Below are positions 33,894 through 45,427 of a DNA stretch of 64,000 nucleotides, piece by piece. Position numbers and translations under genes: made by a program. The DNA lies in assembly GCA_963556145.1 (NCBI GenBank), contig OY744467.1, forward strand, positions 3,968,001 through 4,032,000, read 5' to 3'. Source of the DNA: Hygrocybe punicea (lineage: Eukaryota > Basidiomycota > Agaricomycetes > Agaricales > Hygrophoraceae). Position 1 is the first letter of the stretch. Each line of letters begins with the position of its first letter. A model generated the notes under the pieces. It was not told the DNA's origin. It made no database searches and was given only the letters and a program-made list of their open reading frames with translations.

Positions 33894-36538
33894 ATGAACC
33901 GAGGTCACGTTTGGTCAATTTTCAGTGCTCACCTCATTAGGCCTCAGGCCTCAGGCCTCATGTTCTCCCTCAAACGTGATTATTTGCACTGGAAATTTTT
34001 TTATTGTGTTCCTTGTGCCCCAGCAGTCTCGCAACGTGTTCGTTTTAATCATCCCGGACGTGGTTGGCGGTCCACAAAGGTCCCCAGTAATCATCGGCCC
34101 GGGTGGCGACCTAGTCGATGGCTTCTTTACCCTACCACTCTTTTGCTGTTGTCTGGGGTGGGGATAACCGCATACGAGAATAACCAGCCCTTCAGACATT
34201 CTATTCTCGCGGCAGTCCGATGTTCTAGGGTGGCTGGTGGGTTTTTCTGTCTTTGCTGCTGCTGATCTCATTCTTTGCAAATAGGTGCTGCGGTTCTTGG
34301 AGCGATTGATTATAAACGAACCTTTGCGGCAAACTACGAGTCAGACGATGAGCGTCTGAAAGCGTACTCTAAATGTCATACACGGAGTGCGCAAAGAGTC
34401 TTGAAGGCACTCTTGGCGAATGGGGGTGTGTCTGTTCATCGGACTAGTCGTGTGTTGATATTCAAACATTGCCAGGCGTATTCATCAAAATGGGACAACA
34501 TATGGCTTCATTGTGAGTCAAGTGAGACATTCTTCCTCTATCGTGTCAACGTCCTGACCAGAAGCTAGGGTTGTCCTGCCCAAAGAATGGACAAGTACTA
34601 TGGTAGATGTAGATATGGCATCTTCGTTCGCAATGACTGACTGTCACCTTATTTATCTCAGAGGCCTTTGCAAGACCAGTGCGAGCCAACTCCTTACGAG
34701 GACCTCCAGGGACTGTTCATGACGGATATGGGTCAGAGTATATCTGATGCATTTGAAGATTTTGATCCACAGCCTATCGGGGTTGCGAGCTTGGCACAAG
34801 TTCACGTAGGAACTCACCGAGAGTCTGGGAAGCGTGTTGCCGTCAAGGTTAGTTTTGTGTTATTTTTCTAATCTGACACCTCACAAGGTGTTCGCGCAGC
34901 TGCAACATCCGCACCTTGCGGAATTTTGTGATATCGATATGGAAATGGTTGAGGTTACACTTGGTCCGTCATCCTCAACAGATCTACTTCGCTTGGGCTT
35001 TGAATTCTTGAAATGTACCAAGGCTGGATCAATTATTGGTTCCCAAATTTCGAATTTTCATGGTTGGGGGAAGAAATGCGAGAAAATTTGCCAAAGGAAA
35101 TGGATTTTGCGCACGAGGCGGTCAACGCTGCCAGGGCGACGCAAGATTTTGAAAAAATTCGCTCTTCTCTGTATATACCCGAAGTTATCACAGCAACTAA
35201 ACGGGTTCTCGTCATGGAGTACATCCAAGGCGGAAGGGTTGATGATTTGGCATATCTGGCTGAACATGGTATCAATCGCAACAAGGTTGCTGTGGAGTTG
35301 TCGCGTATCTTTAATCAGATGGTCTTCGTGAATGGCTGGTTCCATGCAGTAAGCTGTAACCAGAACCGGATTCCTTTTGCCTCTGATCATGTTATAGGAC
35401 CCTCACCCTGGTACTGTCCCCACGTTAAAGGAAAATTCCTTCGTCGCGCTCATGTGATATCTTTCTCGTTACGAAGGGAATCTCTTAATCCGGCCATCTC
35501 CCCCAACATCCAAGTCGCCCTATAACTTTGAAATCGTTTTGCTGGATCATGGCCTGTACTTCGATATCGACACAGAGCTTCGTATCAATTACAGCAAACT
35601 CTGGCTATCATTGATCGCCAAAGCGTCGGCCTCGACGAAAGCGGATCGTCGAAAATATGCTGAATTAGTGGGCAATATAGGGCCAGAATTGGTGAGTTTC
35701 TCAGTAATAGGCATTCTCTAGCTTATTATCTCTACAGTATCCTGTCTTTGAGGCAGCCATTACGGGTTTGTACCTCTGTCGAGTGTTGAGAACGGTCAAC
35801 TCATTTGACTGTTTCAGGACGGGCAGCATTGGAGGGATCGCACGACGAAGACCCAAAGGCGGAATCCACATTCCGCCGTGCCTCAAGCATGATCGACATC
35901 ATGCCCCAGACGGAAGAGGAGATGCAAGCTATTCGGGATGCCGTCATTACCCGCGAAGGGTTGTTACTTTCAGTCTTTGACGTTTTACGCCGGGTCCCAC
36001 GGAGGGTTCTGATGGTGTTGAAACTCAACGACTTGACCAGGTATGTCATAAAATCGTACACATTTTTTTCATGGGCGCTACGGGTTGTCTGCTAAGTCCA
36101 TGTCCCACAGGAGCCTTGATTATGCTCTTATGACAACGCATTCGAATGTATACCCATCCTTGGTTTTGATACTACAATTTGACGTTTTGCATGCGTAGAT
36201 TCGAATATTTTTGATTACAGCCAAATACTGCACGTTCGCAATCTGGCAGGATGACCGACGACGTCTCATTGATCTGATGAGGGTGAGGGGGCTCCTTTCT
36301 TGGTCCATTCTAACTGAATACTTTGCTTGCTGGATGTTCGTTTGTTCATCGCGTTGATCTATAACCCGCGCGTCACTAATGGTTTCCTAGGCGATATGAA
36401 AAGAACTATCGAACACTGATCGTCATAGAGACCTACATAGACCTGCAGGCATACTTCGTAAAATATGCTGACTGGTTACGAGGGTTATTCACTATGGGGT
36501 TTGAAGGTGCACGCAGAGCTGCTGCCGGTTTAGCATAG
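33894..36538 (+). CDS. ABC1/ADCK1-type atypical kinase (mitochondrial, Mcp2-like)
   Basis: Member of the UbiB/COQ8 atypical kinase family, in the ADCK1/Mcp2 branch tied to mitochondrial lipid homeostasis. Exon order gives DYKRTFAANYESDDERLKAY, then the family motif KxGQ in VFIKMGQHMASL, GVASLAQVHVGTH, the ATP lysine VAVKLQHP, EMDFAHEAVNAARA, VLVMEYIQGG, the catalytic loop HADPHPGN (spliced across introns near 35,347 and 35,415) and the metal site LLDHGLY. The tail ends in TMGFEGARRAAAGLA. The N-terminus is rich in Arg/Ser with a hydrophobic stretch (LLYPTTLLLLSGVGI), fitting a mitochondrial inner-membrane anchor. Two in-frame ATGs, 33894 and 33960, are possible starts. The kinase residues look complete. 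Confidence 0.85.
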
Positions 36539-36604
36539 TAGGGGCAACGCAGTCATTATGTATACATCATTGATACATGCAGAGTTGGTCGACAGAGCCA
36601 GCCT

Positions 36605-37286
36605 TCATTTCTCCAGCTCTGCAAAAAGGGAATCAATTGCGTTTTGGCTATTTTTGAGAGCTTCCCACTAAATAACCAAATCAACATGACATGACATCTA
36701 TATAGCTTGCGTAGGGAAACATACCTGTTCCAAGTTGAGGGATATACCCTTTTTCCCGGGTTTCTCATCTCCGTCTGAACCATAAAACTCTCTGATATCC
36801 ACTAGGATGTTGCCTGTCCAGACTCAAGGTAAGAGAGGCAAGAGAATACGATGATATTCCGAAACCGCTCGCCTTTGAATGCCCGAACGGTGGCGCGTTT
36901 CTTCTTGCCGAGATCCACGAATCCCTCTCCCTCTTCAGTGCGATGAATCACAACACGGTTTTCGTCGTCATTCGCCGAGTCAAACCTGGGTTTCTGAGGA
37001 CCAAAGTAAGTTAGTTGAGAACAACGAGGAAACGAAAGCTCCACTCTACCTTGGCAAATTTTGGCTTTACATTCGGGGAAGGAGATTTGTCCTCGTGATC
37101 TTCCTCCTTTTTCACAGTCAATTCATTCTGTTTTGCGAGAAGTCAGAATGAACATAGTCGGCGTCTTCAAACATTCCATACTGCTGTTTTGAGCCGTTTC
37201 TTGGAGGGCTTGGAAGGCACATTTGATTCGCCCGACTCACTGATTATTGGATCCCCGTCGCTAGGGGAGTGAGCGCGTTTCGCCAT
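36605..37286 (-). CDS. SUB1: Transcriptional coactivator PC4/Sub1
   Basis: Single-strand-DNA-binding coactivator of RNA polymerase II. ATG at 37286: [20 protein letters not shown], then a Lys/Ser-rich linker (SKPSKKRLK). The PC4 fold follows: [20 protein letters not shown], then after an intron [20 protein letters not shown] and SLNLEQ, and after a ~57-nt intron [20 protein letters not shown] and TGA. The G-K-K-R-x-T-V-R-x-F and [14 protein letters not shown] signatures are diagnostic. Two to three introns of typical length are seen; the exon limits of the linker (37,050-37,200) are approximate. Confidence 0.88.
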
Positions 37287-38162
37287 GAAATGAAAGTTTG
37301 AAGCCAGGATATCCGCGTCGCGTTGAAGATTCGGACTGATTCGACCCTGACTCTTCCAAAAGAAGCATTATCCTCCTTGCGGCATTTTCTCGATAGATTT
37401 CCCTCATTTCCTGCATAGGAATCAGAAGTATTACTAGTAGGCTGACTGCGCAGGACCTCGGGCTAGAGGATAAGAAAATATCTACTAGGAGATCAATTAT
37501 TCAAATTATTTATTTATTTAGCCCATCCTTTGCCTTATATAGTGGTGGTTAAGTAGAATGCATGTGATTTGTTAATATTATTGCCGTTTTCAGTACCAAA
37601 AAATTAACCTAAAATGCCACAGGTAGCCAATTATCTTGAACAAAATCTGAGTAGACCAAAAGTTGCTCATATATTTAAAGACCTCTCATACCAAATTTCA
37701 AAGAAATCTGTGAATATTTGAATGTTTTATGATCAAAACATTAGTGTTCACAGGAGTGATCAGATTTGTGAATATTCAGTTCCTAATTTTATTGGTGGTT
37801 CTGAATAAAAATCAATATCTAGATGGGTTCAGATGACGCACTGAAGGAATTAGAACAATTTTCAGCAGCAGAAATCAGTACAGAATGAATTATATTAGGG
37901 TGTTCAAAGGACTGGTAGTATTCAAAGGAGCCATTGAACACCACAAGCTTGAAAAGCACACCAATTCAGCAATATCTATATTTTTTATTGCTGTTTGCAT
38001 ATCTTTGAATCTTTGATTGTCTGTTTCTGGTGTAGTCCTGATTCAGAGAGAGAATTTGGGTGAGAGTCTGGCAGACTACCTGGCCCTAACTGAGTAATTT
38101 CTGACCCTGAGTGAGCTGCCAATCCAGATGAACTAGGATGTTGACTATGCATCAAGTGAACA
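37287..38162. other. AT-rich intergenic DNA, no gene seen
   Basis: AT-rich sequence after the SUB1 promoter. No ORF over 60 codons with recognisable content and no clear repeat ends. It probably includes old transposon debris, as the next 26 kb do. Confidence 0.4.
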
Positions 38163-38945
38163 CTACACTGTCCAGGGGCTGGGCCAGGCCAGGGCCAGCC
38201 TGCTTTTGACTGACCCTGACCCTGACCCTGACCATCTAGGGCCAGGCCATCTCAGGCTGGCCCTGGCCCTGGCCGTGCTTGGCCCCAGGTCAGGGTTGGC
38301 CCTGGCCCAATGACTATCTCAAGAATTGGTCCATACATCTCTCCATTAACAATATTCTAACCTACATAGTCCTCATCATTAAAATCAAAATCTCCAACAC
38401 ATTTCTTTACAATCTCCTTCTACAGACAGACATATTGTTACAGTATAGCTAAATAGTTATGAGCCATTTTGGTAGCATTTTATGCTGTTGTGGCTACTGC
38501 TGGTAGTGCTAGCTTGTTCTCAGACATGAGGAGCTACAGGTGATCCCAAAGGGTATGATTTAGCTCTATTTACTCATGGGATATGGAGTTAAAACCTTGC
38601 AGGGGTCTCAAAGATAAAAGGTGAAAAGGATCTATGACTATGAGAACTATCTATATTACCCTCCTGCTTTGGGAAATGTCAAAGCATGCATGGTATAATT
38701 TAATGTCTACATCATTTAAAAAAAAAGTGAATGTAGACTAAATTACTAGGGTAAATTTATAGCCCTGACATCTAAGAGGGCTGGGCCAGGGCTGACCCTC
38801 AGGGCCAGCTGTTTACTGACTTGGCCCTGGCCCTTGAGTCTAGGGCCAGGGCCAGCAAATCTCTGGCCTGGCCCTGGCCCTTTGGGGCTGGGCCAGGGTT
38901 GACCCTAGGGCCAGAGGGTCATGGCCCTGCCCTCAGACAGTGTAG
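38163..38945. mobile_element. Non-autonomous TIR element rich in GGCC(A/C)GGG palindromes
   Basis: A 783-bp segment starting CTACACTGTCCAGGGGCTGG and ending ..CCTCAGACAGTGTAG. The termini are short inverted repeats (CTACACTGTC / GACAGTGTAG) flanked on both sides by TGAACA. Two subterminal blocks of ~140-170 bp (38,170-38,310 and 38,775-38,935) are packed with GGGCCAGG/CCTGGCCC units in both orientations around an AT-rich core. There is no coding capacity. The short duplication (6 bp seen) leaves the superfamily open; the end sequence is hAT-like. Confidence 0.65.
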
Positions 38946-39343
38946 TGAACACCCAAATTTTAGGAGTTGGATGGAAATCTCTCACTTTGTTAAGTTGTTG
39001 AGGGGTGCAGGGGATGGTTAAGGTGGAGAAAATAATAAATAATAGAATAAAAGGGGGCTGGCACTGTGCAAAGGCACAAAAAGGCACGCCAGTGTGGTGA
39101 AGAAAGGCACGGTGCCAAAAGGTGCGGTATGGAGCAAAAAGGTACAGTGCAGTGCAGGAGAGGTGCAGGAGAGGTGCAGTGCTCTTGGAGCAGGAACCTC
39201 ATGATTGTTTCTCTTATCAAGCCTGGAGGGGCTAAAGGAGAATCTGCTGGGGCAGATTTCCACATGAGGTTACACCTCATGGCCAGTACCTCTGCTGGAC
39301 TTGTCTTGATTGTGGGGCTGAGCTGTCAGAGCTCACTGAGGCA

Positions 39344-39854
39344 TAGTGATGCCGAAGTTCAGTTCGGAACCGATCTGAACCTGGTTTGAACCGCGAACCG
39401 AACCGCTGGTTCAGTTTGCAGTTCTGGCACTGACATGCGGTTCAAACCGCATTCAAACGCGGTTCAAACCGCGAACCGTAATGTATAGTTACCTACGTAG
39501 ATACTCATTTAGATACTTAATTTTTCACATTTTTTTCTATGCAGTCGCGTGAACTTAGGTCATGTGACCTTAAACATACTCGCGCGAAACACTAACTTGA
39601 ACGTTACTCAACAACCACGGTAAGTAACGGCCTCATACTATATTTTACTGACATTTTATTATATAGAACAGCCCCCCGTGGCCCACCTTGACCGCATAAA
39701 GAAGGCGCCCGCGGTCAACTCCACCCAACAACCTCCCTCGCGTTCCAACGCGAGTCGGAGTGAATCGATGGCAGCAGCGGCAGCAGCAGCAATGGCAGTG
39801 GCAACACCACATACCACCACCCCGACGACAACGACAACGGCCAAATGACCGCAA

Positions 39855-39886
<32 letters not shown>

Positions 39887-40822
39887 ATGGCAACGGCAAC
39901 AGCAACAGCAGCGCAGCGGCAACGGCAACAGCAGCAGCAGCAGCGGCAATGGCAACAGCAGCAGCGGCAACGGCAGCAGCAGCAGCAGCAGCAGCAGCAG
40001 CGCAGTGGCAACGGCAACAGCAGCAGCGGCAACGGCAACAGCAGCAGCGGCAACGGCAACAGCAGCAGCGGCAACGGCAACAGCAGCAGCAGCAGCAGCA
40101 GCGCAGTGGCAACGGCCACAGCAGCAGCAGCAGCGGCAACAGCAGCAGCAGCAGCAGCAGCGGCAACAGCAGCAGCAGCAGCGGCAACGGCAACAGCAGC
40201 AGCAGCAACGGCAACAGCAGCAGCGGCAGTGGCAATGGCAACAGCAGCAGCAGCAGCGGCGGCAGCGGCAACGGCAGCAGCAGCAGCAGCAGCAGAGCAA
40301 CACCGGCGGCGGCAGCCAGGTACGTCCCCCAAATCCAGTCCCAACGACATCGGCTAACGAGGGGAATGGACAAGGCGATGACGAAGACCCACCTCACGAA
40401 CACGCCCTAGCCGCGTCAATTGACGTGCGGACGCCCATAGGAAGTCCCCAGCCCCATCCAACCTCGCAAAAACAGACGGAGCGTGTCAATTGACGCGTCC
40501 CCGTTCTTCGCGAGGTAGGTAGCATGCGCGGACGCCCATGGGAAGTGCCTGGCCCCAACCCAACCTCGCAAAAACAGACGGAGCCCCCCCATCTACCTCG
40601 TGAGGGTGACAGCCGCGTCAATTGACGTGCATCTGGCCCGCGCGAGGTATTTGGAGGTGGGTTCGCGGTTCGAACCGCGTTTGAACGCAGACCGAACGCC
40701 GTGAAACCGTTCGACACGGTTCCGGTTCGGGTTTGGCATTTCGCTGAACCGAACCATCGGTTCTGGTTCCGGTTTTTCAAAAATAGCGAAAAACCGGACC
40801 GAACCGAACTTCGGCAACACTA
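39344..40822. mobile_element. hAT element copy A (deletion derivative) with 8-bp target duplication
   Basis: The element is 1,479 bp. Ends: TAGTGATGCCGAAGTTCAGT on the left; the complement of the right end reads TAGTGTTGCCGAAGTTCGGT. CTGAGGCA flanks both sides (39,336-39,343 and 40,823-40,830), an 8-bp target duplication. Subterminal arms contain repeated GGTTCGAACCGCG-like units. Inside there is a frame reading HLDRIKKAPAVNSTQQPPSR and NASRSESMAAAAAAAMAV, which looks like the first exon of a hAT transposase, then a 450-bp CAG/CAA/CGG triplet tract, and no catalytic or dimerisation domain. So it is a non-autonomous internal-deletion copy. Confidence 0.85.
39850..40305. repeat. Imperfect CAG/CAA/CGG triplet tract
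   Basis: About 450 bp of CAGCAG, CAACGG and CAGCGG triplets within hAT copy A. It opens five of six frames at once (poly-Gln, poly-Ala/Thr, poly-Ser/Asn, poly-Leu, poly-Cys). If translated as part of the transposase N-terminus it would give Gln- or Ala-rich sequence. Confidence 0.85.
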
Positions 40823-41540
40823 CTGAGGCACTGAAAAAGAAGTGACAGCAAGTGAGACCAGGGTGGACCGAGAACAAGAGGGTCACAGTCACAGGTCACA
40901 GTCACACCTCCCACTTAGCCCAAAGACTGGCTCAATACTGATGTCTGTTGTGGATACTGATACTGATACTGACTAAGCGATGAATAAGCAACTCAGGTGC
41001 TGCTTTTGGTAATGCAGGCATTGTTTTCATTGTTTTGCTGCAATGCCCAACTAAATAAATGCCAGAAAAATTGTCAGATGCTGTTGGCATGTTACACTAC
41101 AAATGACACTGCAATGTCAAGGCCTTTTAGGCAGAAATAGAGTCAATCTTAATAGATTTATTTAAATCTGCACTTTCTTTGGCACTAGAGCCTTGTAAAT
41201 TGTTATTCTACTTATTCCTTAGCCAAGTGTTGTAAAATGTCTGATTTTAAGTATACAACAAGTTTTCAGTACTTTATTTAATGAAGAAAAATGAAGTTTC
41301 TGGTCATTTGGAGAAAAATGCCACACCAAAATATGCTTTTTTAACTTACCCATCCCCAAATTAACCATTTATGACTCTTCTTTACCTTCCAGTTGTGCTG
41401 CTGTATTCTAACTTCTGTATCCTGCCTTGCCAGCACTGTGAATTACTTCAAGCAGAATATTAAGTTTTGGTATTTGATTTTTCTTGAGCAGAGATGTAGT
41501 CTAATCTCTTTGAAGTAGTAGATATTTTTAAATATGAAAT

Positions 41541-42333
41541 ATGAAGCCGCCCTTATGTCAAAGTCAATATACTACAGCTTGCTCATCAGCTTTTACAATG
41601 TGGCATGTTGACTACATAGATGCCAAGCAACCTCACTATTTCCTTGCCAAATTACAAGGAACTCAAAAAGCAATCCTGCCTGTTCACAATCTGGAGGAGC
41701 AGGCACTGTTTTGTCAGCTGATGTTCACCAATCTCACCTTCAACTCCACTGCCCAGCCAAACTGGAGTGAAGCAGTATGGGTATGAAATTTCATGCAAAT
41801 ATGAATCAGCATATATCATATAAGGTGTCTGCATTTCTGCATTCATGACCTCATTGTATGATACTGACACTGACTATCAGCTGACAGAACAGCTCAACAC
41901 CTACTATAGAGAGTGGAAGACAAGCATTAATATTTGACAATCCCTCAGATTCCATCTCAACGTCCTCAGATGCTCATGCATCACTTCACACTGCAATTCT
42001 TGATCCATGTCATGTTCTGGAGGTTCCAAATGCCCCACAGCAACCACTCAGACAGCATGTTGTTGGAAAAGGACTTCTGGAAATTTCTGCTGATAGTGCA
42101 ACTGGAAACTTATCCTCTCACTCAGTGTTGCCACAACACCAAGCCATGTCTGTCTCCCAACAAATTCACAGCCAACTCAACTCCCTATCACACAAGCAGA
42201 GATTTGGCTTCCCTTCCTACCCCAGCACAGCCAAATCCCAAAAAAGGAAGATGCAAACATGCAAAATATGTGGAAAGGAATCATGTAAGGGAAGAAAGGA
42301 GGTAAGGTTGTGTTTGGATCAGTATAGGGATTG
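41541..42333 (+). pseudogene. Decayed transposon-associated gene with a Cys-rich knuckle
   Basis: Scattered open segments in the plus frames read ITWHVDYIDA-like sequence near 41,600, QLNTYYREWKTSINI near 41,905, and a terminal zinc-knuckle-like MQTCKICGKESCKGRKEV near 42,250-42,305. A possible intron donor (gtaagg) follows. The C-x2-C-x4-C knuckle at the end of a gene is common in Agaricomycete transposon proteins. I cannot name the family. The LTR element at 42,334 is inserted 30 bp downstream, within the putative intron, and the sequence resumes at 48,670. Confidence 0.35.
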
Positions 42334-43988
42334 TGTTACGTTTCCAACTCCGCTTCCAACCCCGATGCCCATTCCAATACCCACCATGACGATTCTGCAC
42401 TGCACACCTTCCTTTTTCATTTCTTTTTGTCCTTTGTCTTCTTTTCAATGTCATTGTTTCTTCTTTTGGACATCCTTGTATTTTCTTGTTCTTGTTCTCT
42501 TCTTTCCCTTCTTCTAGAACAATCCAGACCGACCATGGACATATCCCACGTGACCTTGCTGTACCCGAATAGTCTCCTTGCCGACGGACATCATTGCTAT
42601 TGTCTTTTCCCTCGCCCTGACATATTGTTGACTTCATCCCACAACAAACCGATTCACAATGGCTGTACTCCCGACACAGCTCATTACCGTAATTGTTATT
42701 GGCAGCATTGCCATCACCTTCCTGATCGGTTTCTACTTTGTTATGATCTATCTTTGGCATCGGCATCGAAACCCTTCCGCCATTGATACTTCTGACTTCC
42801 ACCTCAACAATATCTCGACACATAATTGACAATTGCCATTCCCGGATATATGGTTTCCACTTTCGTATTCTGTGCCTACCATTATCCTCCCTGACGATCC
42901 GATGACATTCCTCACCTGCACGCATGCCCTGGACAATCCTCGATCACGGGACATTTCACTGTTCTCTCTAATCCGACCATTGCCGAAGCACATTCTTTTG
43001 GACTTCGACCACAGACCATACGACATCCCAAACAGTGAACCAACCCCTATCGCATATTGTTCGCACGACACCGCTTCAATGCAGTACCCGACGACTTGTT
43101 CCCACAGCTTGTCACTCATGCCATGACTCGAAACCTGGACCCACGTTCATTTATCCTTTTCCATCTATAATCTTGATACCTCCCACACTCGTTTACAATG
43201 ATACCCTTTCTTGGACGAATACCGACATCAGGTGGACTGCATTGTTCCACAGACAGGACAAAACATTGCTCCTCGATACGTCATCGACACAGACATCATC
43301 ATCTGGTACAGCTTATGCTGTTCACATGTCTGACCTCGACTATCCCACCATCCTAGTTGGTTTTCCCTCCATACATTCCTTTGTTTTCCTTTATACCGAC
43401 CTTGTCGCTATGTCCCCGCTACCTCAGGACACTCTCATCACCAATCCTACGCTGGACGATACCCATCTTCGACCCGACCGTGCAATGCACTTGCCAGACT
43501 GCGCACTTGCCTGTTACAGCAAGTATAGACCCCGAATTGGCAATTATGCATGTCACATGACCTGATGACAAATCATCCGAGTCATCCGGACCTCACCTCT
43601 CTCTCAATGACACCCGGGCCTCCAGTTGGATCGCGAGAACATCGACATGAGGACGCCTCATGTACGCCTCATGGTGAACACATGGTAGAGTTGGACATGT
43701 TGTAGCTTCATGGTTGGATTCCCAACTCCCCTAAAGTCCATTCACTATATCTACTGTCCTTGTTGTTGGTTCGGACTTTTTCTTCTTTCCTTTCCTTACG
43801 TTTAGTCTGGTTCTTGGGGCAGACCCCCTTATCTTGGGTAATCCCCACGGCTCGCAATGACTTTAGACCACGAACCCCCCCCTTGTAGCAGTGTTATCTG
43901 ACAATGAAACTGCTGTTCTCCCCTCTGGAAACCGTCCCCCTGTTAAGTTGATTGTTGCCGGAGCCCGCCGCAGAAGCGATCCGTAACA
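42334..43988 (+). repeat. 5' LTR of the LARD-like element
   Basis: 1,655 bp, TG..CA ends (TGTTACG..CGTAACA). Carries a 56-codon ORF for a single-pass membrane protein at 42,659-42,829. Other open frames in it lack an ATG start or lie antisense and were not called. Confidence 0.92.
42659..42829 (+). CDS. 56-residue single-pass membrane protein encoded in the LTR (5' copy)
   Basis: The ATG sits in a strong context (TTCACAATGGCT). The product has a short polar start (MAVLPTQLI), one long hydrophobic helix (TVIVIGSIAITFLIGFYFVM), a basic stop-transfer flank (WHRHR) and a short hydrophilic tail ending NNISTHN. It is too short to be recognised by family. The basic cytosolic flank after the helix suggests N-out/C-in topology (a signal anchor of type III). 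It lies in the U3-like part of the LTR and so would be expressed, if at all, from either LTR. An identical copy is in the 3' LTR. Coding status is inferred from the membrane-protein character and Kozak context only. Confidence 0.4.
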   Translation: MAVLPTQLITVIVIGSIAITFLIGFYFVMIYLWHRHRNPSAIDTSDFHLNNISTHN

Positions 43989-44950
43989 AAAGACTAAACG
44001 TTTCCCAACTCCCTCGACATTCAACTTTCGACATGAACGAATGAACCCCCTCCTCTCTTCCGAATCTCTCCCTCGTCCTCCCCTACACCCTCTTCCTCCT
44101 CTCCTCCTCCCGACTTTATTCCTCCCTCAACCCTGACCCCACACGAATGGACGAACGAACGATGCTAGCCTGTTACTGACGCAGACCTGAAATCTGTTGA
44201 TGTACACTAGCCACCTGGACCCCTGAACGAATGTTGAATACTCCGAATGGTCAACCTCAAGACTGCCGCCCTGCGAATTATTTATGGTTTATCCATAATA
44301 ATTGCTCAAGCCCAATCCTGGAACCTGAATCGAAACAAACCCCTGACTAACGTCACCACTGTCATTCCGCTACCTCAATATGATAATTATGACATGAAAT
44401 GATGCAATGGACAAGACTTGTCATTGCCCCAGATGTAGAAGGACACTGCTAGACAAACCAATCACTTTAGGTATCCCACCTTTCATGATTCAAATATGTT
44501 TTGGTTGTACCAGACATATTACGACTCCCTCGCCCTAGACAAACCGAAATCAATAAATCCTTCAAACCGCCTTCCTACCCTTCCTTTCACCTCCTCCCCC
44601 CCCATCTCCTCACCAAATGCAGAAAGCCCAGAGAAAGCCAGTATGCATACGAAACCCCGAATCCTGTGATGACCTGTACATATTGTAACAAAGAGAAGTG
44701 GTTGATCTTAGTAGTCTGTTGGAACAGATGAAAGGGGACCCTCTTTGTTTGACATGGATGAACAAATGACCAAGATTATAATGATTGTCATGACCGGAAC
44801 ACATACAAAACACCACTCCTTACCGATTTGGATAGTGATATCCCGCTACACACCCTCTTTTTCTAGAAGTTTGATCCCCGATCATACATACGAATCCACG
44901 AGGCAACCAAGACCCTGGTACATGGACCGATCACTGGAAACTCCGACACG

Positions 44951-45427
44951 ATGCTGACAACGAGGCATGGTAATTACCGAAGACGGAAAACTTCTTTAGA
45001 CCACCCACTTGTCGTCACCCTGGCCAACCTTTGCCCCCCAGACCATCCGTACCCATGGCCTGACCGCCGGTCCTGGAGTGACCCCTACGTTTGGTGTTTG
45101 CTCGACCGTCCTGACGACTGGGTTGACTATATTAGTTGGAACGATCCTCGCATCCCCCACCTGGTCACCATCCACGATATTTTCCTCGGTCCTATCTTAC
45201 AGGAACTACATCGACTTCGCAACCGTCTACGGCCTACCGCACAAAGAAATCGTCGTATTCAGACCCTCATCCACGAATTACAAGTTCTCCTCGATTTTGA
45301 CGTACCATTCCATCGACTTGTTGTTCGGATCCCCGCTCCTCGTCTTGCACCCGTACCCCAGAATCATTGTGACGCACGTATCGTCCAGCATCCTCGACAC
45401 CGTCCCCACCGTCAACATCAACAATGA
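44951..45427 (+). CDS. Internal ORF 1 of the LARD-like element, unknown function
   Basis: 158 codons from ATG 44951. The product is Trp/Pro-rich at first (PYPWPDRRSWSDPYVWCLLD) with a helical middle (LQELHRLRNRLRPTAQRNRR) and a His/Arg-rich end. I recognise no domain, and it has no gag, protease or polymerase motif. Its TGA overlaps the ATG of the next ORF in an ATGA quartet (45,424-45,427). A competing frame (45,009-45,434) is also open, so which is used is uncertain. Confidence 0.35.
   Translation: MLTTRHGNYRRRKTSLDHPLVVTLANLCPPDHPYPWPDRRSWSDPYVWCLLDRPDDWVDYISWNDPRIPHLVTIHDIFLGPILQELHRLRNRLRPTAQRNRRIQTLIHELQVLLDFDVPFHRLVVRIPAPRLAPVPQNHCDARIVQHPRHRPHRQHQQ

Noticed and set aside
39645..40410. 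Long open frames of poly-Leu/Pro, poly-Cys, poly-Ala, poly-Gln and poly-Ser on both strands
   Set aside because: They are by-products of the CAG/CAA/CGG triplet tract of hAT copy A; five frames are open at once and none has a domain.
42281..42925. 214-codon antisense frame in the 42-kb LTR (and its copy at 46,885-47,601)
   Set aside because: Begins and ends across the LTR boundary, low-complexity Lys/Arg/Asn content, mirrors a pyrimidine-rich plus strand; no intron or family support.
43035..43565. 176-codon plus-strand frame in the LTR (copy at 47,711)
   Set aside because: No ATG at its start (GTG), no recognisable domain; kept out though it is identical in both LTRs because the LTRs themselves are nearly identical.
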